DNA of 64,000 nt from Buttiauxella brennerae ATCC 51605 (GCF_001654925.1 NZ_LXER01000032.1:154339-218338); one strand, 5' to 3'. Positions 9,067 to 19,248 are shown, counted from the first letter of the stretch. The notes: generated by a model from the letters alone, not told the origin. A program made the numbers and translations.

Positions 9067-9879
9067 TTACCTTGCCCATTTATAAGCAATACGTAAAAGG
9101 TTGGCAGGCATTAAATGGAATACGATGCGTGAATATATCAACAATATATTTCTTACAGAGGTTTGCTTTAACATCCACATATATTTACTTCTTAGTTTTA
9201 TTTCACTTAAAGCTTTGCTTAATCCTTTTCTGCGATGAACCGTATCTTCATCAAGCCTATAGTCCAGCAGTACGTCTTTAATATTTGCAAATCTAAATCC
9301 GTTATGTAACAGATAAAACCATAACGCCATATCTTCAGTTAGTGTGGTATCCACAGGGTAACGAAAACCTTTCTCGAAAACTTTGCGACGGAACATAACG
9401 GATGGATGAATGAAAGGGCATCTAATAATGCTGAACTTCAACAAATCATTATGGCAAAGAGGTAGATGCTTTTGGTCTAAGGCAAAATTAGCACCAAATT
9501 CATGGCAGGAAGTCCCCAGGACATCAATATCACTACATGTTTTCATATAGTTCATTTGTTTGAGGAGTCTATCTGGATGTGAAATATCATCGCTATCCAT
9601 GCGAGCAATAAATTTATAGCCGCCCTCCAGGCAACGCTCAATTAAATAATTTAACGCAGTTGCCAGCCCTTTATTTTCATCGAATTCAAAGATTTTACAT
9701 CGAGTGTTTTTGGAATAATCATCAAGCACTGCCTGTAAGGCATCACTAACCTTACCATCACGATAGATCAGTATATCGCAATAAACATCCTGTGATAATA
9801 AACTTTCTATCGCAGCAGTAGCGTACTCCGGTGTATCATTCTTATATAAACTCATAATAACTGATATTTTATTCTTCAT
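9067..9879 (-). CDS. GT2 glycosyltransferase (AmsE-like)
   Basis: A 270-residue GT-A fold enzyme. It begins ISVIMSLYKNDTPEYATAAIESLLSQ, has the nucleotide-binding Asp in YRDGKVSDA, the metal-binding motif RMDSDDISHPDRL (about residues 92-104) and an EDMALWFYLL acceptor-side motif. The order of motifs is like amylovoran AmsE and related exopolysaccharide transferases. It should add one sugar to the lipid-linked repeat unit at the cytoplasmic face. Sugar specificity cannot be read from the sequence. The region is AT-rich compared with the flanks. Confidence 0.8.
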   Translation of the reverse strand: MKNKISVIMSLYKNDTPEYATAAIESLLSQDVYCDILIYRDGKVSDALQAVLDDYSKNTRCKIFEFDENKGLATALNYLIERCLEGGYKFIARMDSDDISHPDRLLKQMNYMKTCSDIDVLGTSCHEFGANFALDQKHLPLCHNDLLKFSIIRCPFIHPSVMFRRKVFEKGFRYPVDTTLTEDMALWFYLLHNGFRFANIKDVLLDYRLDEDTVHRRKGLSKALSEIKLRSKYMWMLKQTSVRNILLIYSRIVFHLMPANLLRIAYKWAR

Positions 9880-9942
9880 ATTAGTCCATTTTTAATATTA
9901 GAAAGAAACCAATCAAATTTATGGACACCTGATATAAGGCGG

Positions 9943-10995
9943 TTATTTCATCAAAATTCTTTGATAGGAACTCGCCATGACTTCTGAGGATAAGAAAAGA
10001 TCAAAGTCATTCTTTATATCGAGTGGATTTAAAGTTAAGCAGTGCTTTATCGCCTCTCTAAGGGATTTCGGATCGTTAATATCACATATACACCCGAAAT
10101 TAGGGCTTAATCCGATGATCTCCGTATGCGGCGGAATGTCTGACAAAATGCAAGGAGTACCCGTCGCTAAAGCTTCTAATGCAGCCATTGGTAGCCCCTC
10201 GAAAGCCGAGAAAGAAACAAAGATATGATGCTGTGAAAGAAGATAAGGAATGTCATTCCTTTGCCCAAGATAAGTTGCGTTCTTATCTTTTTTATTCAGA
10301 TCATTGCACTCACACTTTCCGACAACGCTTAAAGTAACACTGTCTTTTTCTAACTGATTACAGCACTCTACTAATTCTTTCACTCTCTTTCTTTGATTGA
10401 CTATACCAACATAAATCAACTTGATGGGGTGGTGCTCCAATGCTGATGGAGTGTAATCAACGGAACGCACACCGTTTTTTATAGGTGTACTTGTAAGATT
10501 ATAATTTTGCTTTACATAGTCTGCGACGCTTTTTGAAACAGAGATAATATTTAATCGCCTGAAGGCATATAAATGAAAGCTAGTCATCAATCTGGATAAC
10601 AACTTACCATAAGTTAACTTATAGTCCGGCCCTATATAGTTATGCAAAATACAATAGCATTTTGCCTTTATCTTATTCAGAACTAAAGATAAAGAAATAT
10701 CAGACCTAATTCCTTGTGAAACGACAACATCAATGTCATTAGTTTTAATGAATGAAACTATCTTAGTTGAAATTTTCAAGAAATTATAAGAATCATTGTT
10801 AAATGACTCTACATGACATCCTAATTTCATGAAATCCAAAGCACGAGATTCTTTTACATCCAAAGGAGAGAGTGAAACTATGGAAATGGTGCTGCCACAA
10901 TTCTGAAACACTTTACTGCTAACAAGTTCAAAAAGTTGATTTATTGGCCCTCCTCTTTGTAAAGAAGAGGCCAAAAAAAGAATATTTTTATTCAA
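9943..10995 (-). CDS. GT4 glycosyltransferase
   Basis: About 350 residues from the TTG at 10,995, which overlaps the upstream pyruvyl-transferase gene by 8 bp and is preceded by GGAA. GT-B fold: NILFLASSLQRGGPINQLFELV at the N-terminus, and a C-terminal donor domain with LIYVGIVNQRKRVKELVECC, VVGKCE, and FVSFSAFEGLPMAALEALATGTPCILSDI (EX7E motif). The frame stays open upstream to 11,148, but that part lies inside the upstream gene and lacks family similarity. It probably adds the second or third sugar of the repeat unit. Confidence 0.8.
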   Translation of the reverse strand: MNKNILFLASSLQRGGPINQLFELVSSKVFQNCGSTISIVSLSPLDVKESRALDFMKLGCHVESFNNDSYNFLKISTKIVSFIKTNDIDVVVSQGIRSDISLSLVLNKIKAKCYCILHNYIGPDYKLTYGKLLSRLMTSFHLYAFRRLNIISVSKSVADYVKQNYNLTSTPIKNGVRSVDYTPSALEHHPIKLIYVGIVNQRKRVKELVECCNQLEKDSVTLSVVGKCECNDLNKKDKNATYLGQRNDIPYLLSQHHIFVSFSAFEGLPMAALEALATGTPCILSDIPPHTEIIGLSPNFGCICDINDPKSLREAIKHCLTLNPLDIKNDFDLFLSSEVMASSYQRILMK

Positions 10996-11962
10996 ACTGA
11001 GATTTCCATAGCTCAATCGATTTAAGCGGCAACGAAATATTAGTGTCATGTTCCTCGTTGAAAATACTGACGTATTCATCAACGCAAAGATCTCTTGGGA
11101 TAACATGCAGATTAAAGTCTTTTCTTTTTTCTTCCGCCCTATTATCAACTGAGATAATGATACTTCTTCTTAGCTTCTGTAACGCTCGGATACCAGCATG
11201 CAAGCGCGTTCCAACATAATCTATAGATGGAACATTTTCTAATACATAATCAAAGTCGGAAAGGTTTGCAGGAATAACCTTAATGCCATTAATTAAACAA
11301 CCAAATGACTGGAAGTACTCGTAATCTTGAGAGCCTTGCACCCAAAAGTAGACATCATCATATGATTTCTTTAAAGCTTCAATCAGGATCAAATCTTTTG
11401 CATAATCTTTCCTGTAATCAGTAAGGGTAAATATCACATCCTTAGATTTTTTAGGAACGATTTGTGCGCAATGATCTTCTGTTAAATCCCACATGGTTGC
11501 ACATGCAGTATTAACAATATTCGTGATACCTGCACTTTTTAAAAGCTTCTCAGTATATGAATCCCTCACAGAATGCATATGGGTTTTACTGAGGATATGC
11601 CTTAATAAAAATGACGTGTAAGATCCAGGTTTATCCTGATAATTAGTCCAACCCACACCTAAAGTAATCACCTCTTTCATAAAAAAGGCATTATAAAGAT
11701 CAACGTTCCATTGTCTGTGTAATAACATTGAGGAATTGAGGCAGTTAGTTCCACAGAGAATATTGGCTGAGATTTCTTTTTGTCTTTTCATTCCCACCCG
11801 AGTAATTCTTTCATGGGTAGGGAAATGGACTTTTTGTGACTGAGGAAATAATTTTGAAATTTGTTTATATGCCGAATCCATGATGATGAAATCACCAATA
11901 TTCATTGAACAAATACTTGTGTTCAAAATCCCTATTTTTGATGATGCGTTATCAAAAAACAA
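10988..11962 (-). CDS. polysaccharide pyruvyl transferase family protein
   Basis: A 324-residue protein of the CsaB/WcaK/AmsJ superfamily. Supporting motifs are NIGDFIIMDSAYKQI near the N-terminus (the nucleotide-fold glycine turn), TLGVGWTNYQ, the SVRDSYTEKLLKSAG segment, and the hallmark DYVGTRLHAGIRALQ with catalytic Arg and His. It should transfer pyruvate from phosphoenolpyruvate to a sugar as an acidic ketal. It starts at TTG (11,962) with a GAGG ribosome site and abuts the flippase gene. A charged pyruvylated polymer is the likely product. Some family members act elsewhere, so the substrate is not proven. Confidence 0.75.
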   Translation of the reverse strand: MFFDNASSKIGILNTSICSMNIGDFIIMDSAYKQISKLFPQSQKVHFPTHERITRVGMKRQKEISANILCGTNCLNSSMLLHRQWNVDLYNAFFMKEVITLGVGWTNYQDKPGSYTSFLLRHILSKTHMHSVRDSYTEKLLKSAGITNIVNTACATMWDLTEDHCAQIVPKKSKDVIFTLTDYRKDYAKDLILIEALKKSYDDVYFWVQGSQDYEYFQSFGCLINGIKVIPANLSDFDYVLENVPSIDYVGTRLHAGIRALQKLRRSIIISVDNRAEEKRKDFNLHVIPRDLCVDEYVSIFNEEHDTNISLPLKSIELWKSQFE

Positions 11963-11964
11963 TG

Positions 11965-13167
11965 TTATACACCTCGGTTAATATGTAAAAAATAGCCATA
12001 CAATAAAGAACTAACAATCCCATTAGCTAATATAATTAATGGCAATGAAAATGAGTTACCTGTGCCTGCAACCATATAAAATAAAATCACAATCATTACT
12101 GAAATAAAATTGCAGAAAAATACAGACCTATGAAGTTTCTTAGCCTTAAGATGGAATGAACTAAACTTAAAAACACCACTGATGGATTGATAAAAACACA
12201 TCAGTAAAATAATAGACAACTGATATTGATTGATGTCGAAAAATATCATATAGAACAATACGACAAATAAGGTACACGCAAAGGAAACAATCAACCCATT
12301 TTTAAAATAGCTTCTCCACCTGGAAGTTAACTGCTTTGAATCTCCGCTATATATTATCTCTCTAATTTCAGGCATGAGTTTATTTTCTACTGCTGAAAAA
12401 TAAATTGCTATTATTCCCCCCAGGCTTAATGCAAGCCTGGTAAATACCAACTGCTCATTATCGATAATTTTTTCAAGGTAAATAAAACTGCCTTGAGTAA
12501 TAACCCAAAAACAAAGCATTGAAGCAGCAGACCATTTACCTATTGTCCAGTATTCAAGGAGTATTTTTTTAAGCTCCGGCTCGACATGATTTGAATGATA
12601 GTTTTTATTATTAATTAAAATTATCATCAATGATATGAAACTCATGATGAAGATGAGAACTGAAAGATAATGTCCAGCCTCACGCACGCCACAAAAATAC
12701 ATCAAGCAATAACTCAGCATTGAGACTAGCAATAGTAACGCCGAGAGTATTGCTGAGATAAAATCCTTCTTAACAATATAGAGACTACGGCGCAAAAAAT
12801 CATACAATGGGTAACACATTGATAATCCGAAAATTAACAGACTATATTTCCAGTCCTGCTCTCTTATGAACATCAAGATTGAAAGTAATGTGGCAGAGAT
12901 AAAACTTATAAATATTGTCAAATATAAAGACAGTTTGTAATGATAACCTTGCGTTACTCTCTCTACGCTAAAAACCCAAAATGGAGAGATGACTAGCGAT
13001 ACGATAACAACCAAACTGAATGATGAATAAGAATTTATAATGATATATTTAGCAGCTTGGGTATTATCAAGAAATCTGGAAGCAAAAAAAATCATTCCGA
13101 CATTTAATGCTGCAAAAGAAAACTGGTCTATATATTTACATAACTTATTTAATTTTACTAACATCAT
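11965..13167 (-). CDS. Wzx-type polysaccharide flippase
   Basis: A 400-residue, very hydrophobic protein with about 12 predicted membrane segments of the MOP/PST superfamily (for example FAALNVGMIFFASRFLDN, NSYSSFSLVVIVSLVISPFW, LALSLGGIIAIYFSAVENKLMPE). It should flip the undecaprenyl-linked repeat unit to the periplasm. Position between wzy and the transferase genes, and its low GC content, fit a serotype-specific Wzx. Sequence divergence makes family naming less certain than topology. Confidence 0.7.
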   Translation of the reverse strand: MMLVKLNKLCKYIDQFSFAALNVGMIFFASRFLDNTQAAKYIIINSYSSFSLVVIVSLVISPFWVFSVERVTQGYHYKLSLYLTIFISFISATLLSILMFIREQDWKYSLLIFGLSMCYPLYDFLRRSLYIVKKDFISAILSALLLLVSMLSYCLMYFCGVREAGHYLSVLIFIMSFISLMIILINNKNYHSNHVEPELKKILLEYWTIGKWSAASMLCFWVITQGSFIYLEKIIDNEQLVFTRLALSLGGIIAIYFSAVENKLMPEIREIIYSGDSKQLTSRWRSYFKNGLIVSFACTLFVVLFYMIFFDINQYQLSIILLMCFYQSISGVFKFSSFHLKAKKLHRSVFFCNFISVMIVILFYMVAGTGNSFSLPLIILANGIVSSLLYGYFLHINRGV

Positions 13168-13250
13168 TCATACACTTTTTTATTTTGATATTCACCTCAA
13201 AATGACACACTGCAGTTATTATAGAATAATGCATTGCATCTTATTTAAAG

Positions 13251-14243
13251 CTATTTAATTAGTGCAGTTAATAACATATCACGAGAAGAAGAAAATATAT
13301 AAGTTGGTAATATAGCCACTATAAAAAATGCAGCTCTAACAATTTTCTTTTCCTTGTAATTTTGTTCTATTGCAATAACTGTCGGAATTAACATTAATAC
13401 CAAACAAAACATTCCTATTCGCTTGGATTGTCCACCACCCATCAAACTAATTGAAACTACAATTAACGATATAAAATAAACCTGTAAATGCATGATTTTT
13501 TTGCTTAGATCATCAAGTTTGAACTGGTATGAAACACAGTAAAAGCCTAATAAGACTAATGACATTGCCAAGTAAACTCCCGCTCCTAGCTCTCCTGTTT
13601 CCGAATTTGATTTAGTGGATAATACAAACTGTATTGCAAACAGAAAAACAATGCTGATTAATATAAAAACCAGACTGTTTTTTTTCTTTTTATTAAACAA
13701 TAAATAAATTGTAAAGAACAAAAAAAACACATTGTGGGTCAATCCTGCCAACAACCCAACACTCATTTTCTTTTTGAATGAATCATCAAGCATGCACATT
13801 GCCAGGAATGATGATGACAGCACCATAGATAAATACTGCCTGTATATATTTTCCATCCCCATTAAAGATGGGAAAAACAATAAAAACAAATATGGATAAT
13901 AAGGTGGAAGATTTAGTTTTCTTGTTGTCCAGAGAACAATTACAAATGAAAGAGCATCATATAATACAAATACCGACTCATCAGAATGGATAAACTTGTA
14001 AACAAACCTTGAGGACAACCAAAAAATAGGTTCCTTTAAATAATATATATCTAAAGACTCTAGTTTAAAGTTTACTGCATATGCATTGATGTCCAAATCA
14101 AAGCCTGATGTTCTCATTATTATTGAAAAAGCAAGGAATAGTAAGAAAGTAAACAAATAATATAACTTCGTTCTGTTTTCAACAAAACAACTAACTATTC
14201 CTGTAACAAACAAAATGCTATAAAAAATCAACTCTAAAGTCAT
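13251..14243 (-). CDS. EpsG/Wzy-type polysaccharide polymerase
   Basis: A 330-residue protein with about 10 membrane segments, similar in layout to the EpsG family: short N-terminal helices, an external loop with RTSGFDLDINAYAV and LKEPIFWLSSRFVYKFI, then FPSLMGMENIYRQYLSMVLSSSF and a helix-rich C-terminus. In EpsG/Wzy proteins the R..G.D...Y and R[Q]Y segments are the conserved part. It should polymerise flipped repeat units in the periplasm. It lies 22 bp downstream of wzc and is strongly AT-rich. Confidence 0.75.
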   Translation of the reverse strand: MTLELIFYSILFVTGIVSCFVENRTKLYYLFTFLLFLAFSIIMRTSGFDLDINAYAVNFKLESLDIYYLKEPIFWLSSRFVYKFIHSDESVFVLYDALSFVIVLWTTRKLNLPPYYPYLFLLFFPSLMGMENIYRQYLSMVLSSSFLAMCMLDDSFKKKMSVGLLAGLTHNVFFLFFTIYLLFNKKKKNSLVFILISIVFLFAIQFVLSTKSNSETGELGAGVYLAMSLVLLGFYCVSYQFKLDDLSKKIMHLQVYFISLIVVSISLMGGGQSKRIGMFCLVLMLIPTVIAIEQNYKEKKIVRAAFFIVAILPTYIFSSSRDMLLTALIK

Positions 14244-14265
14244 TATATATTCTCATCAAAAACAT

Positions 14266-16413
14266 TCACGATGAATAAGAATTATAGGCTCCATACTCAT
14301 AGTAATTACTGGTTCGTTTTTCAACACCATTAAATATTATTCCGCTCACAGTAAGGTTATTCTGTGCAAAACGCTTTGCTGAAATATCCATTTCTTTCAA
14401 GGTGTTCTGCTGAAAACGTGCGACTAACATTATCGTGCCCGCATATTTAGCGGCGATACAAGCATCACTAACGGCAAGAACTGGAGGGGTGTCAACAATA
14501 ACAATGTCATATTGACTAGCGGCCCAAACCATCAAATGTTTAAAATTCGCATTCATCAGTAGTTCAGAAGGATTGGGTGGTATCTGCCCTCTTGAAATAA
14601 AATGTAGGTTATCAACTTCTGTTTTTTTAATAACTTCATCAAAGGATTTCCTACCAATTAATATATCGGAAAGCCCATTTTTTTCATTACATCCAATAAC
14701 ATGATGCACCTGGCCTTTACGCATATCAGCATCGATCAAAAGTACTTTTTTGTCAGACTGGGCGATAACAGCAGCAAGGTTACAGCTAACAAAGGTTTTT
14801 CCTGCTTCTGGTGTTGCCCCAGAAATAAGCAAAATATTATTCTCAGCCTGCATCATTGCAAAATGAAGGCTGGTACGGAGACTACGAATAGCTTCGACTG
14901 AAAGATCTGTTGGATTATCTTTGGCCAGTAAATTGATTGAGCGAACCGTTTTCCGTTTATTTTTATCCATTTTCAGATTTCGGTCTTTTAACCACTTGGA
15001 AGTTGGGATCGCCGCGTATACATTTAACCCTAACCCCTCAATTTGCTCGCTGCTCTCAATACCGTTGTGCAAGAATCTACGTGTTAAACAAAATGCTATT
15101 GAAATAAATAACCCTACTGCAAAACCTAAAGAGATGACTAAAACTATCTTTGGTGAGATAGGTTTTGTATCAGTAACTGCCATATCGACAATACGTACGT
15201 TACCTACAGTACTTGCTTTATTGATGTTCAATTCTTGCTGTTTATTTAATAGCAGCATATACACTTCCTGCCCAGACTGCACATCACGTGTAAGACTCAA
15301 TATTTCCTGTTGAGTTTTAGGCATGTTACCAATACGAACATTCAGTTTATCTCGTTCTTTTAATAAGAGATCTTTCTTTTCTAACAAGGTCCGATAAGCG
15401 GGATGATCTCGTGTATAAAGCTTAGATATTTCAGCTTCTTTAAAGGTTAATTGGTTTATTTGTGCATCTAAAGCAACTGTATTATCAAGAACAGATTTTG
15501 CTTCCAATGATAAATCAACTGATTCATTTTTCTGCCGAAACATGTTTAATCGAGTTTCAGCTTCATCCAGTTGTGAGCGCACCAGAGGCAACTGTTCTTT
15601 CAAAAAATCAAGGCTCTTAGCTGCTTCTTCAGATTTACGGCCAACGTTCTGTTGCAGATAATTGTCTGCAATACTGTTCAATACCTCTGTCGCTTTCTTA
15701 ACACTATCTGCTTTAAAAGTAAGTTGTAGCATACCACTGTCTTTACTTAAGTCAGAAACAGAAAAATTATCCAGAAGATTATTAATTGCCGTAAGCTTTG
15801 CTAGTTTGGTTATAACAAATGTTGTATCTAAGGGTGCGTCAATATCACTAATGAGTATGCGTATACCATTTTTTTCTAACAACGTCCCAATCTTGCCCGT
15901 CAGAGTTAAACCATCAACTGAGATACTATATGTATCTGTAGAAAGCACGGTGAGGCTAAATGGAATGTCTAATAATTCATCTGGCACAGTTAATCGCGAA
16001 ATCGCAATACTCCCATCATGATTTCCTAAAAAACGTGACAATCCTTTTCCAATGAATGGGAAATGTTTTTGTTGAACAATCATGTCTAGTCCCAGTTGTT
16101 CAACTGTTTGTCCAAGTACCAAACGAGACTGTAACAACCCTATTTCAGTCTGTGACTCAGGTTTATTGTCCGGCAAGATGTCAGAAAGTTTACTCAATAC
16201 ATTGCTGCCGGTGCTTTGTTCAACTTGCACTAGTGCATTTGCGCTGTAAATTGGCGTTGCCAATAAAGCATAAGCAATACTCAAAATAGTAAAGATGCTA
16301 GTGACGATCACTATCTTCCATTTATTATCAAGCAGCACACCCAATAATTCACGCAAGTCAATTTCTTCACTTTTATTGTTGTTTTTATTAACACTGGAGG
16401 TTAGTTCAGACAT
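14266..16413 (-). CDS. wzc: Wzc tyrosine autokinase, polysaccharide co-polymerase
   Basis: A 715-residue inner-membrane protein. It has an N-terminal cytoplasmic segment, a membrane helix (about residues 32-53), a Wzz-type periplasmic domain with long coiled coils, a second membrane helix (about 425-445), and a cytoplasmic BY-kinase domain with Walker A (SGATPEAGKTF, near residue 535), Walker A' (VLLIDADMRKG) and Walker B (IVIVDTPP). The C-terminal tyrosine cluster NYYEYGAYNSYSS (Tyr704, 705, 707, 710, 713) is the autophosphorylation tail. With Wza and Wzb it controls chain length and export. The start ATG at 16,413 lies 23 bp after wzb. Confidence 0.95.
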   Translation of the reverse strand: MSELTSSVNKNNNKSEEIDLRELLGVLLDNKWKIVIVTSIFTILSIAYALLATPIYSANALVQVEQSTGSNVLSKLSDILPDNKPESQTEIGLLQSRLVLGQTVEQLGLDMIVQQKHFPFIGKGLSRFLGNHDGSIAISRLTVPDELLDIPFSLTVLSTDTYSISVDGLTLTGKIGTLLEKNGIRILISDIDAPLDTTFVITKLAKLTAINNLLDNFSVSDLSKDSGMLQLTFKADSVKKATEVLNSIADNYLQQNVGRKSEEAAKSLDFLKEQLPLVRSQLDEAETRLNMFRQKNESVDLSLEAKSVLDNTVALDAQINQLTFKEAEISKLYTRDHPAYRTLLEKKDLLLKERDKLNVRIGNMPKTQQEILSLTRDVQSGQEVYMLLLNKQQELNINKASTVGNVRIVDMAVTDTKPISPKIVLVISLGFAVGLFISIAFCLTRRFLHNGIESSEQIEGLGLNVYAAIPTSKWLKDRNLKMDKNKRKTVRSINLLAKDNPTDLSVEAIRSLRTSLHFAMMQAENNILLISGATPEAGKTFVSCNLAAVIAQSDKKVLLIDADMRKGQVHHVIGCNEKNGLSDILIGRKSFDEVIKKTEVDNLHFISRGQIPPNPSELLMNANFKHLMVWAASQYDIVIVDTPPVLAVSDACIAAKYAGTIMLVARFQQNTLKEMDISAKRFAQNNLTVSGIIFNGVEKRTSNYYEYGAYNSYSS

Positions 16414-16436
16414 TTAACGACATCTCTTTGCGGTAT

Positions 16437-16871
16437 CTATTTCTTTAATGCCAGAACCCAACGCGCGGTGCTTTGAGCCAGCTGTGTATAAACCAGTTGG
16501 TACATTTCTCGGCTTTTTTTGTAGGGGTCGCCAATTTCAAGCTGGTTCTGCCAATGGCCAATTAACATGGTTTTGCCACTGGCTTCCGGGTAGTTTTTTT
16601 TAATCTTCTCGAGATGGGATTTTTCCATCACCAGAATCAGGTCATATTGCATGGCGAGTTCTGAAGAAAATGCCTGAGCACAATGTCCATCAAGCGATAA
16701 CCCATTTTCCGCAGCAACTTGTGCCGCTATTGCGTTGGCACCTTCACCAACCAGAGCACCTAATCCTGCGGAATTAATCTTTTTACCCGGCAGCGCTTTT
16801 CGTAATAACCGCTCCCCGGTTGGGGAGCGGCAGATATTGCCAATGCAAACTACTAATATTGAATCAAACAT
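16437..16871 (-). CDS. wzb: Wzb low-molecular-weight protein-tyrosine phosphatase
   Basis: A 144-residue phosphatase. The P-loop VCIGNICRS gives the CX5R signature (Cys9, Arg15), and the general acid lies in GDPYKKS (Asp115). It should dephosphorylate the tyrosine tail of the neighbouring Wzc, whose cycling drives polymer assembly. Length and position 2 bp after wza match the wza-wzb-wzc operon of colanic acid and group 1 capsules. Confidence 0.95.
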   Translation of the reverse strand: MFDSILVVCIGNICRSPTGERLLRKALPGKKINSAGLGALVGEGANAIAAQVAAENGLSLDGHCAQAFSSELAMQYDLILVMEKSHLEKIKKNYPEASGKTMLIGHWQNQLEIGDPYKKSREMYQLVYTQLAQSTARWVLALKK

Positions 16872-16873
16872 AA

Positions 16874-18025
16874 TTACCAGTTCTTAATCATGCGGATGGT
16901 TTCGGTCATGTCATTAACGCCGGTAATAGTAGGAACTAACTGGCCAAGCACACGATTCCAGCGGGTAACAGGGGCCGTAGTGACATAGACAATGTCATAC
17001 GGTTGCAGTTTGAATTCGGTTCCCATGACCAGCGCAGTGGCATCAGAAATATTCAATTGGTAGACATTCGCCAGTTTGCCGCCACTGTTTTTAGCATGGG
17101 TTGAGCGGATAACAAAAATACCCGTCGCATCAGCGGTCATCTGGTCGATACCCTCCGCATTGCCCAGTGCTTCTGTCAACGTCATGCCACTGCGATCCAT
17201 TCTTAGTGTGGTTTGTTTCTTCACCTCGCCCATCACGAACACTTTCAGGTCATCGTTACGGGGCACGAAAAGAATATCGCCGCTATACATCAGGCGATTC
17301 TGTTGCAAGTCGCCATTTTTCATCAGCGCCTGGAGGGAAATACGTTCGTCTTTGCCGTTGTGGGTCAGGACCGCATTATTCCAGTCAGCATTGTCGGCTA
17401 GGCCACCGGCCTGGTTGATCGCATCCATAATCGTTAGCGGCACGTTGGTAATGGCAAGCTGCCCTGAATGCGCAACTTCGCCGGTCACGTAGGCTTTCTG
17501 AGAACGGAATGCCGCAACACTAATATCGATTTGTGGCGATTCAATATAAGCCGCCAGTTTGCGGGTCAACTCCTCGCGTAATTCAGCCAGCGTGCGGCCA
17601 ACCACCTTTACCTTGCCCGCATACGGGTAGAAAATTGTACCATCTGACTGTACCCAGTTACCGGTATCTGAGGCGCTACGGTACTGGCCCGCAGGCGTTG
17701 TCAGCTCAGGGTGGTCCCACACGGTGACCATCAACACATCACCCACTCCAATACGATACTGGTAATCCTGTACCTCTTTTTCGAGTTGTGAATTAGTTCG
17801 CGCGACCACTGGCGCAATACTCAGGGATTCAATCAGTTTTGGGGTGACGGTGTAGACGTTAACCTTGTCGCTGATATTCACCGAGTCGTCTTCATTGACG
17901 ATGTTCTTGCCGGATGTTGTGAGATTACTGCCAGGAACAATCGTGCAGCCACTAAGCAAGACAGCTGAAATCAATAACGGCACAGCTGCTAATTTTACAA
18001 TTATCATGTTGGTCACTTGGTTCAT
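16874..18025 (-). CDS. wza: Wza outer-membrane polysaccharide export lipoprotein
   Basis: A 383-residue lipoprotein with a type II signal (lipobox LLSGC, Cys27), a poly-export (PES) domain ([20 protein letters not shown], then [20 protein letters not shown]), SLBB repeats ([37 protein letters not shown]) and the C-terminal amphipathic helix that forms the outer-membrane pore ([20 protein letters not shown]). It is close to E. coli colanic-acid Wza over its whole length. A second ATG at codon 7 would also leave an intact signal peptide. Confidence 0.95.
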   Translation of the reverse strand: MNQVTNMIIVKLAAVPLLISAVLLSGCTIVPGSNLTTSGKNIVNEDDSVNISDKVNVYTVTPKLIESLSIAPVVARTNSQLEKEVQDYQYRIGVGDVLMVTVWDHPELTTPAGQYRSASDTGNWVQSDGTIFYPYAGKVKVVGRTLAELREELTRKLAAYIESPQIDISVAAFRSQKAYVTGEVAHSGQLAITNVPLTIMDAINQAGGLADNADWNNAVLTHNGKDERISLQALMKNGDLQQNRLMYSGDILFVPRNDDLKVFVMGEVKKQTTLRMDRSGMTLTEALGNAEGIDQMTADATGIFVIRSTHAKNSGGKLANVYQLNISDATALVMGTEFKLQPYDIVYVTTAPVTRWNRVLGQLVPTITGVNDMTETIRMIKNW

Positions 18026-18082
18026 CGAAAGGGGTTAAACCCAGCAGCGCCGGGCTTTTATATAAAAGAAAACGGGAAGGTA

Positions 18083-19180
18083 TTAGCGGTTGCTGACAGG
18101 TGCTTCGGCACTCACGGCTCGAGAGGATGTGAGTTGAGATCTCATGTCCGGGTGGCGCTGTTGTAGCTTATTGTTGATGGCAAAGTAGCTGGCAAATACA
18201 CCTATAAACAGAGCCAATGAAAGCCACTCGGTAATACCGATTATGGAAAGTACCATCCCGACGCACGCCAGCGTGGCGGTGAGCACCGAGGCAAACAGCA
18301 CCGTCTGACGGGCTGTTAAGCCGCTGCGAATTAAGATGTGGTGCAAATGGTCACGATCCGGATGGAACGGGCTTTGCCCCCGGCGCAAGCGCCGCACCAT
18401 AATTGTCACCATGTCCATCAGTGGCAACGCAATCAGCCACAATGCTGTCACCGGAGCCATCACAGCATCGTTGCCCTGGCTGCCGAGCATCACCAGCCAC
18501 AGCACCGTAAAACCAATCACCATGCTTCCGGCATCACCCATAAAAACTTTAAGGCGCTTGCCGCCTATAAAACCCATGTTGAACATCAAATAAGGGATCA
18601 GGGCGACTATCATTAACAGACACCACATGGCACGAATTTCTGTCCCAGCCAGTAAGAAGACCACCATTAGTGCTGCGAATATCACGCATGACACGGAACC
18701 GAGTAAACCATCAACACCATCAATCATATTGAAAGCATTGATAGCGGCCCAGGTGGCAAACAGCGTCGCCAGATAACCCACTGGGCCAAGCTGCAGTTCT
18801 TGTTCGCCTAACAGGTGGCCGAAAGTATGTAGGTAAAGGCCGTCGACCATAAGAATGACAGCGGAAAGCGCCTGAATGACAACGCGTGGAGCCACCGGAA
18901 GATCAAAGCGGTCATCCGCAATGCCAACAAAAAGCAGCAATGAAACGCTCAGTAAATAGGTAAGAAAATGTGCTTCGGTGTGGGGCAAAACTTCAGGGCT
19001 GAACAGATAACACATTGCGATAACGCAATAGAATGAAATCCCACCGACCAGAGGTATTTCACCTTTGTGTTGTTTACGACCGCCGGGTTTATCCACCAGG
19101 CCACATTTTAAGGCCACCACGCGAGCGATAAGGAGCGCTGCCATTGCGGTCAAAAAAATGATGATGATTTCTTTAATCAT
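18083..19180 (-). CDS. WecA-like undecaprenyl-phosphate sugar-1-phosphate transferase
   Basis: A 365-residue polytopic protein of the polyprenyl-phosphate N-acetylhexosamine-1-phosphate transferase family, about 11 membrane segments. Motifs are VDKPGGRKQHKGEIPLVGGIS, DDRFDLP, INAFNMIDGVDGLLG, VFMGDAGSMVIGFTV and PFHPDRDHLHHIL, all typical of WecA. The ATG at 19,180 was chosen over one at 19,249 because an ops element lies between them at 19,209-19,219 and must be untranslated leader. As first gene of the wza operon it should start the repeat unit by transferring GlcNAc-1-P or another HexNAc-1-P. It is probably a paralogue of the chromosomal wecA. Confidence 0.85.
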   Translation of the reverse strand: MIKEIIIIFLTAMAALLIARVVALKCGLVDKPGGRKQHKGEIPLVGGISFYCVIAMCYLFSPEVLPHTEAHFLTYLLSVSLLLFVGIADDRFDLPVAPRVVIQALSAVILMVDGLYLHTFGHLLGEQELQLGPVGYLATLFATWAAINAFNMIDGVDGLLGSVSCVIFAALMVVFLLAGTEIRAMWCLLMIVALIPYLMFNMGFIGGKRLKVFMGDAGSMVIGFTVLWLVMLGSQGNDAVMAPVTALWLIALPLMDMVTIMVRRLRRGQSPFHPDRDHLHHILIRSGLTARQTVLFASVLTATLACVGMVLSIIGITEWLSLALFIGVFASYFAINNKLQQRHPDMRSQLTSSRAVSAEAPVSNR

Positions 19181-19208
19181 GATGCTGATACCTAAATTCC
19201 TTTTAACA

Positions 19209-19219
19209 ACGCTACCGCC
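19209..19219 (-). promoter_or_regulatory. ops element (RfaH recruitment site) in the polysaccharide leader
   Basis: The minus strand reads GGCGGTAGCGT, an exact ops element, preceded by a JUMPStart-like stretch. It lies 29 nt before the first gene. RfaH loading here suppresses polarity in long surface-polysaccharide operons. Confidence 0.85.
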
Positions 19220-19248
19220 CATAGCGAACGTGGAAATAACCACGGCCA

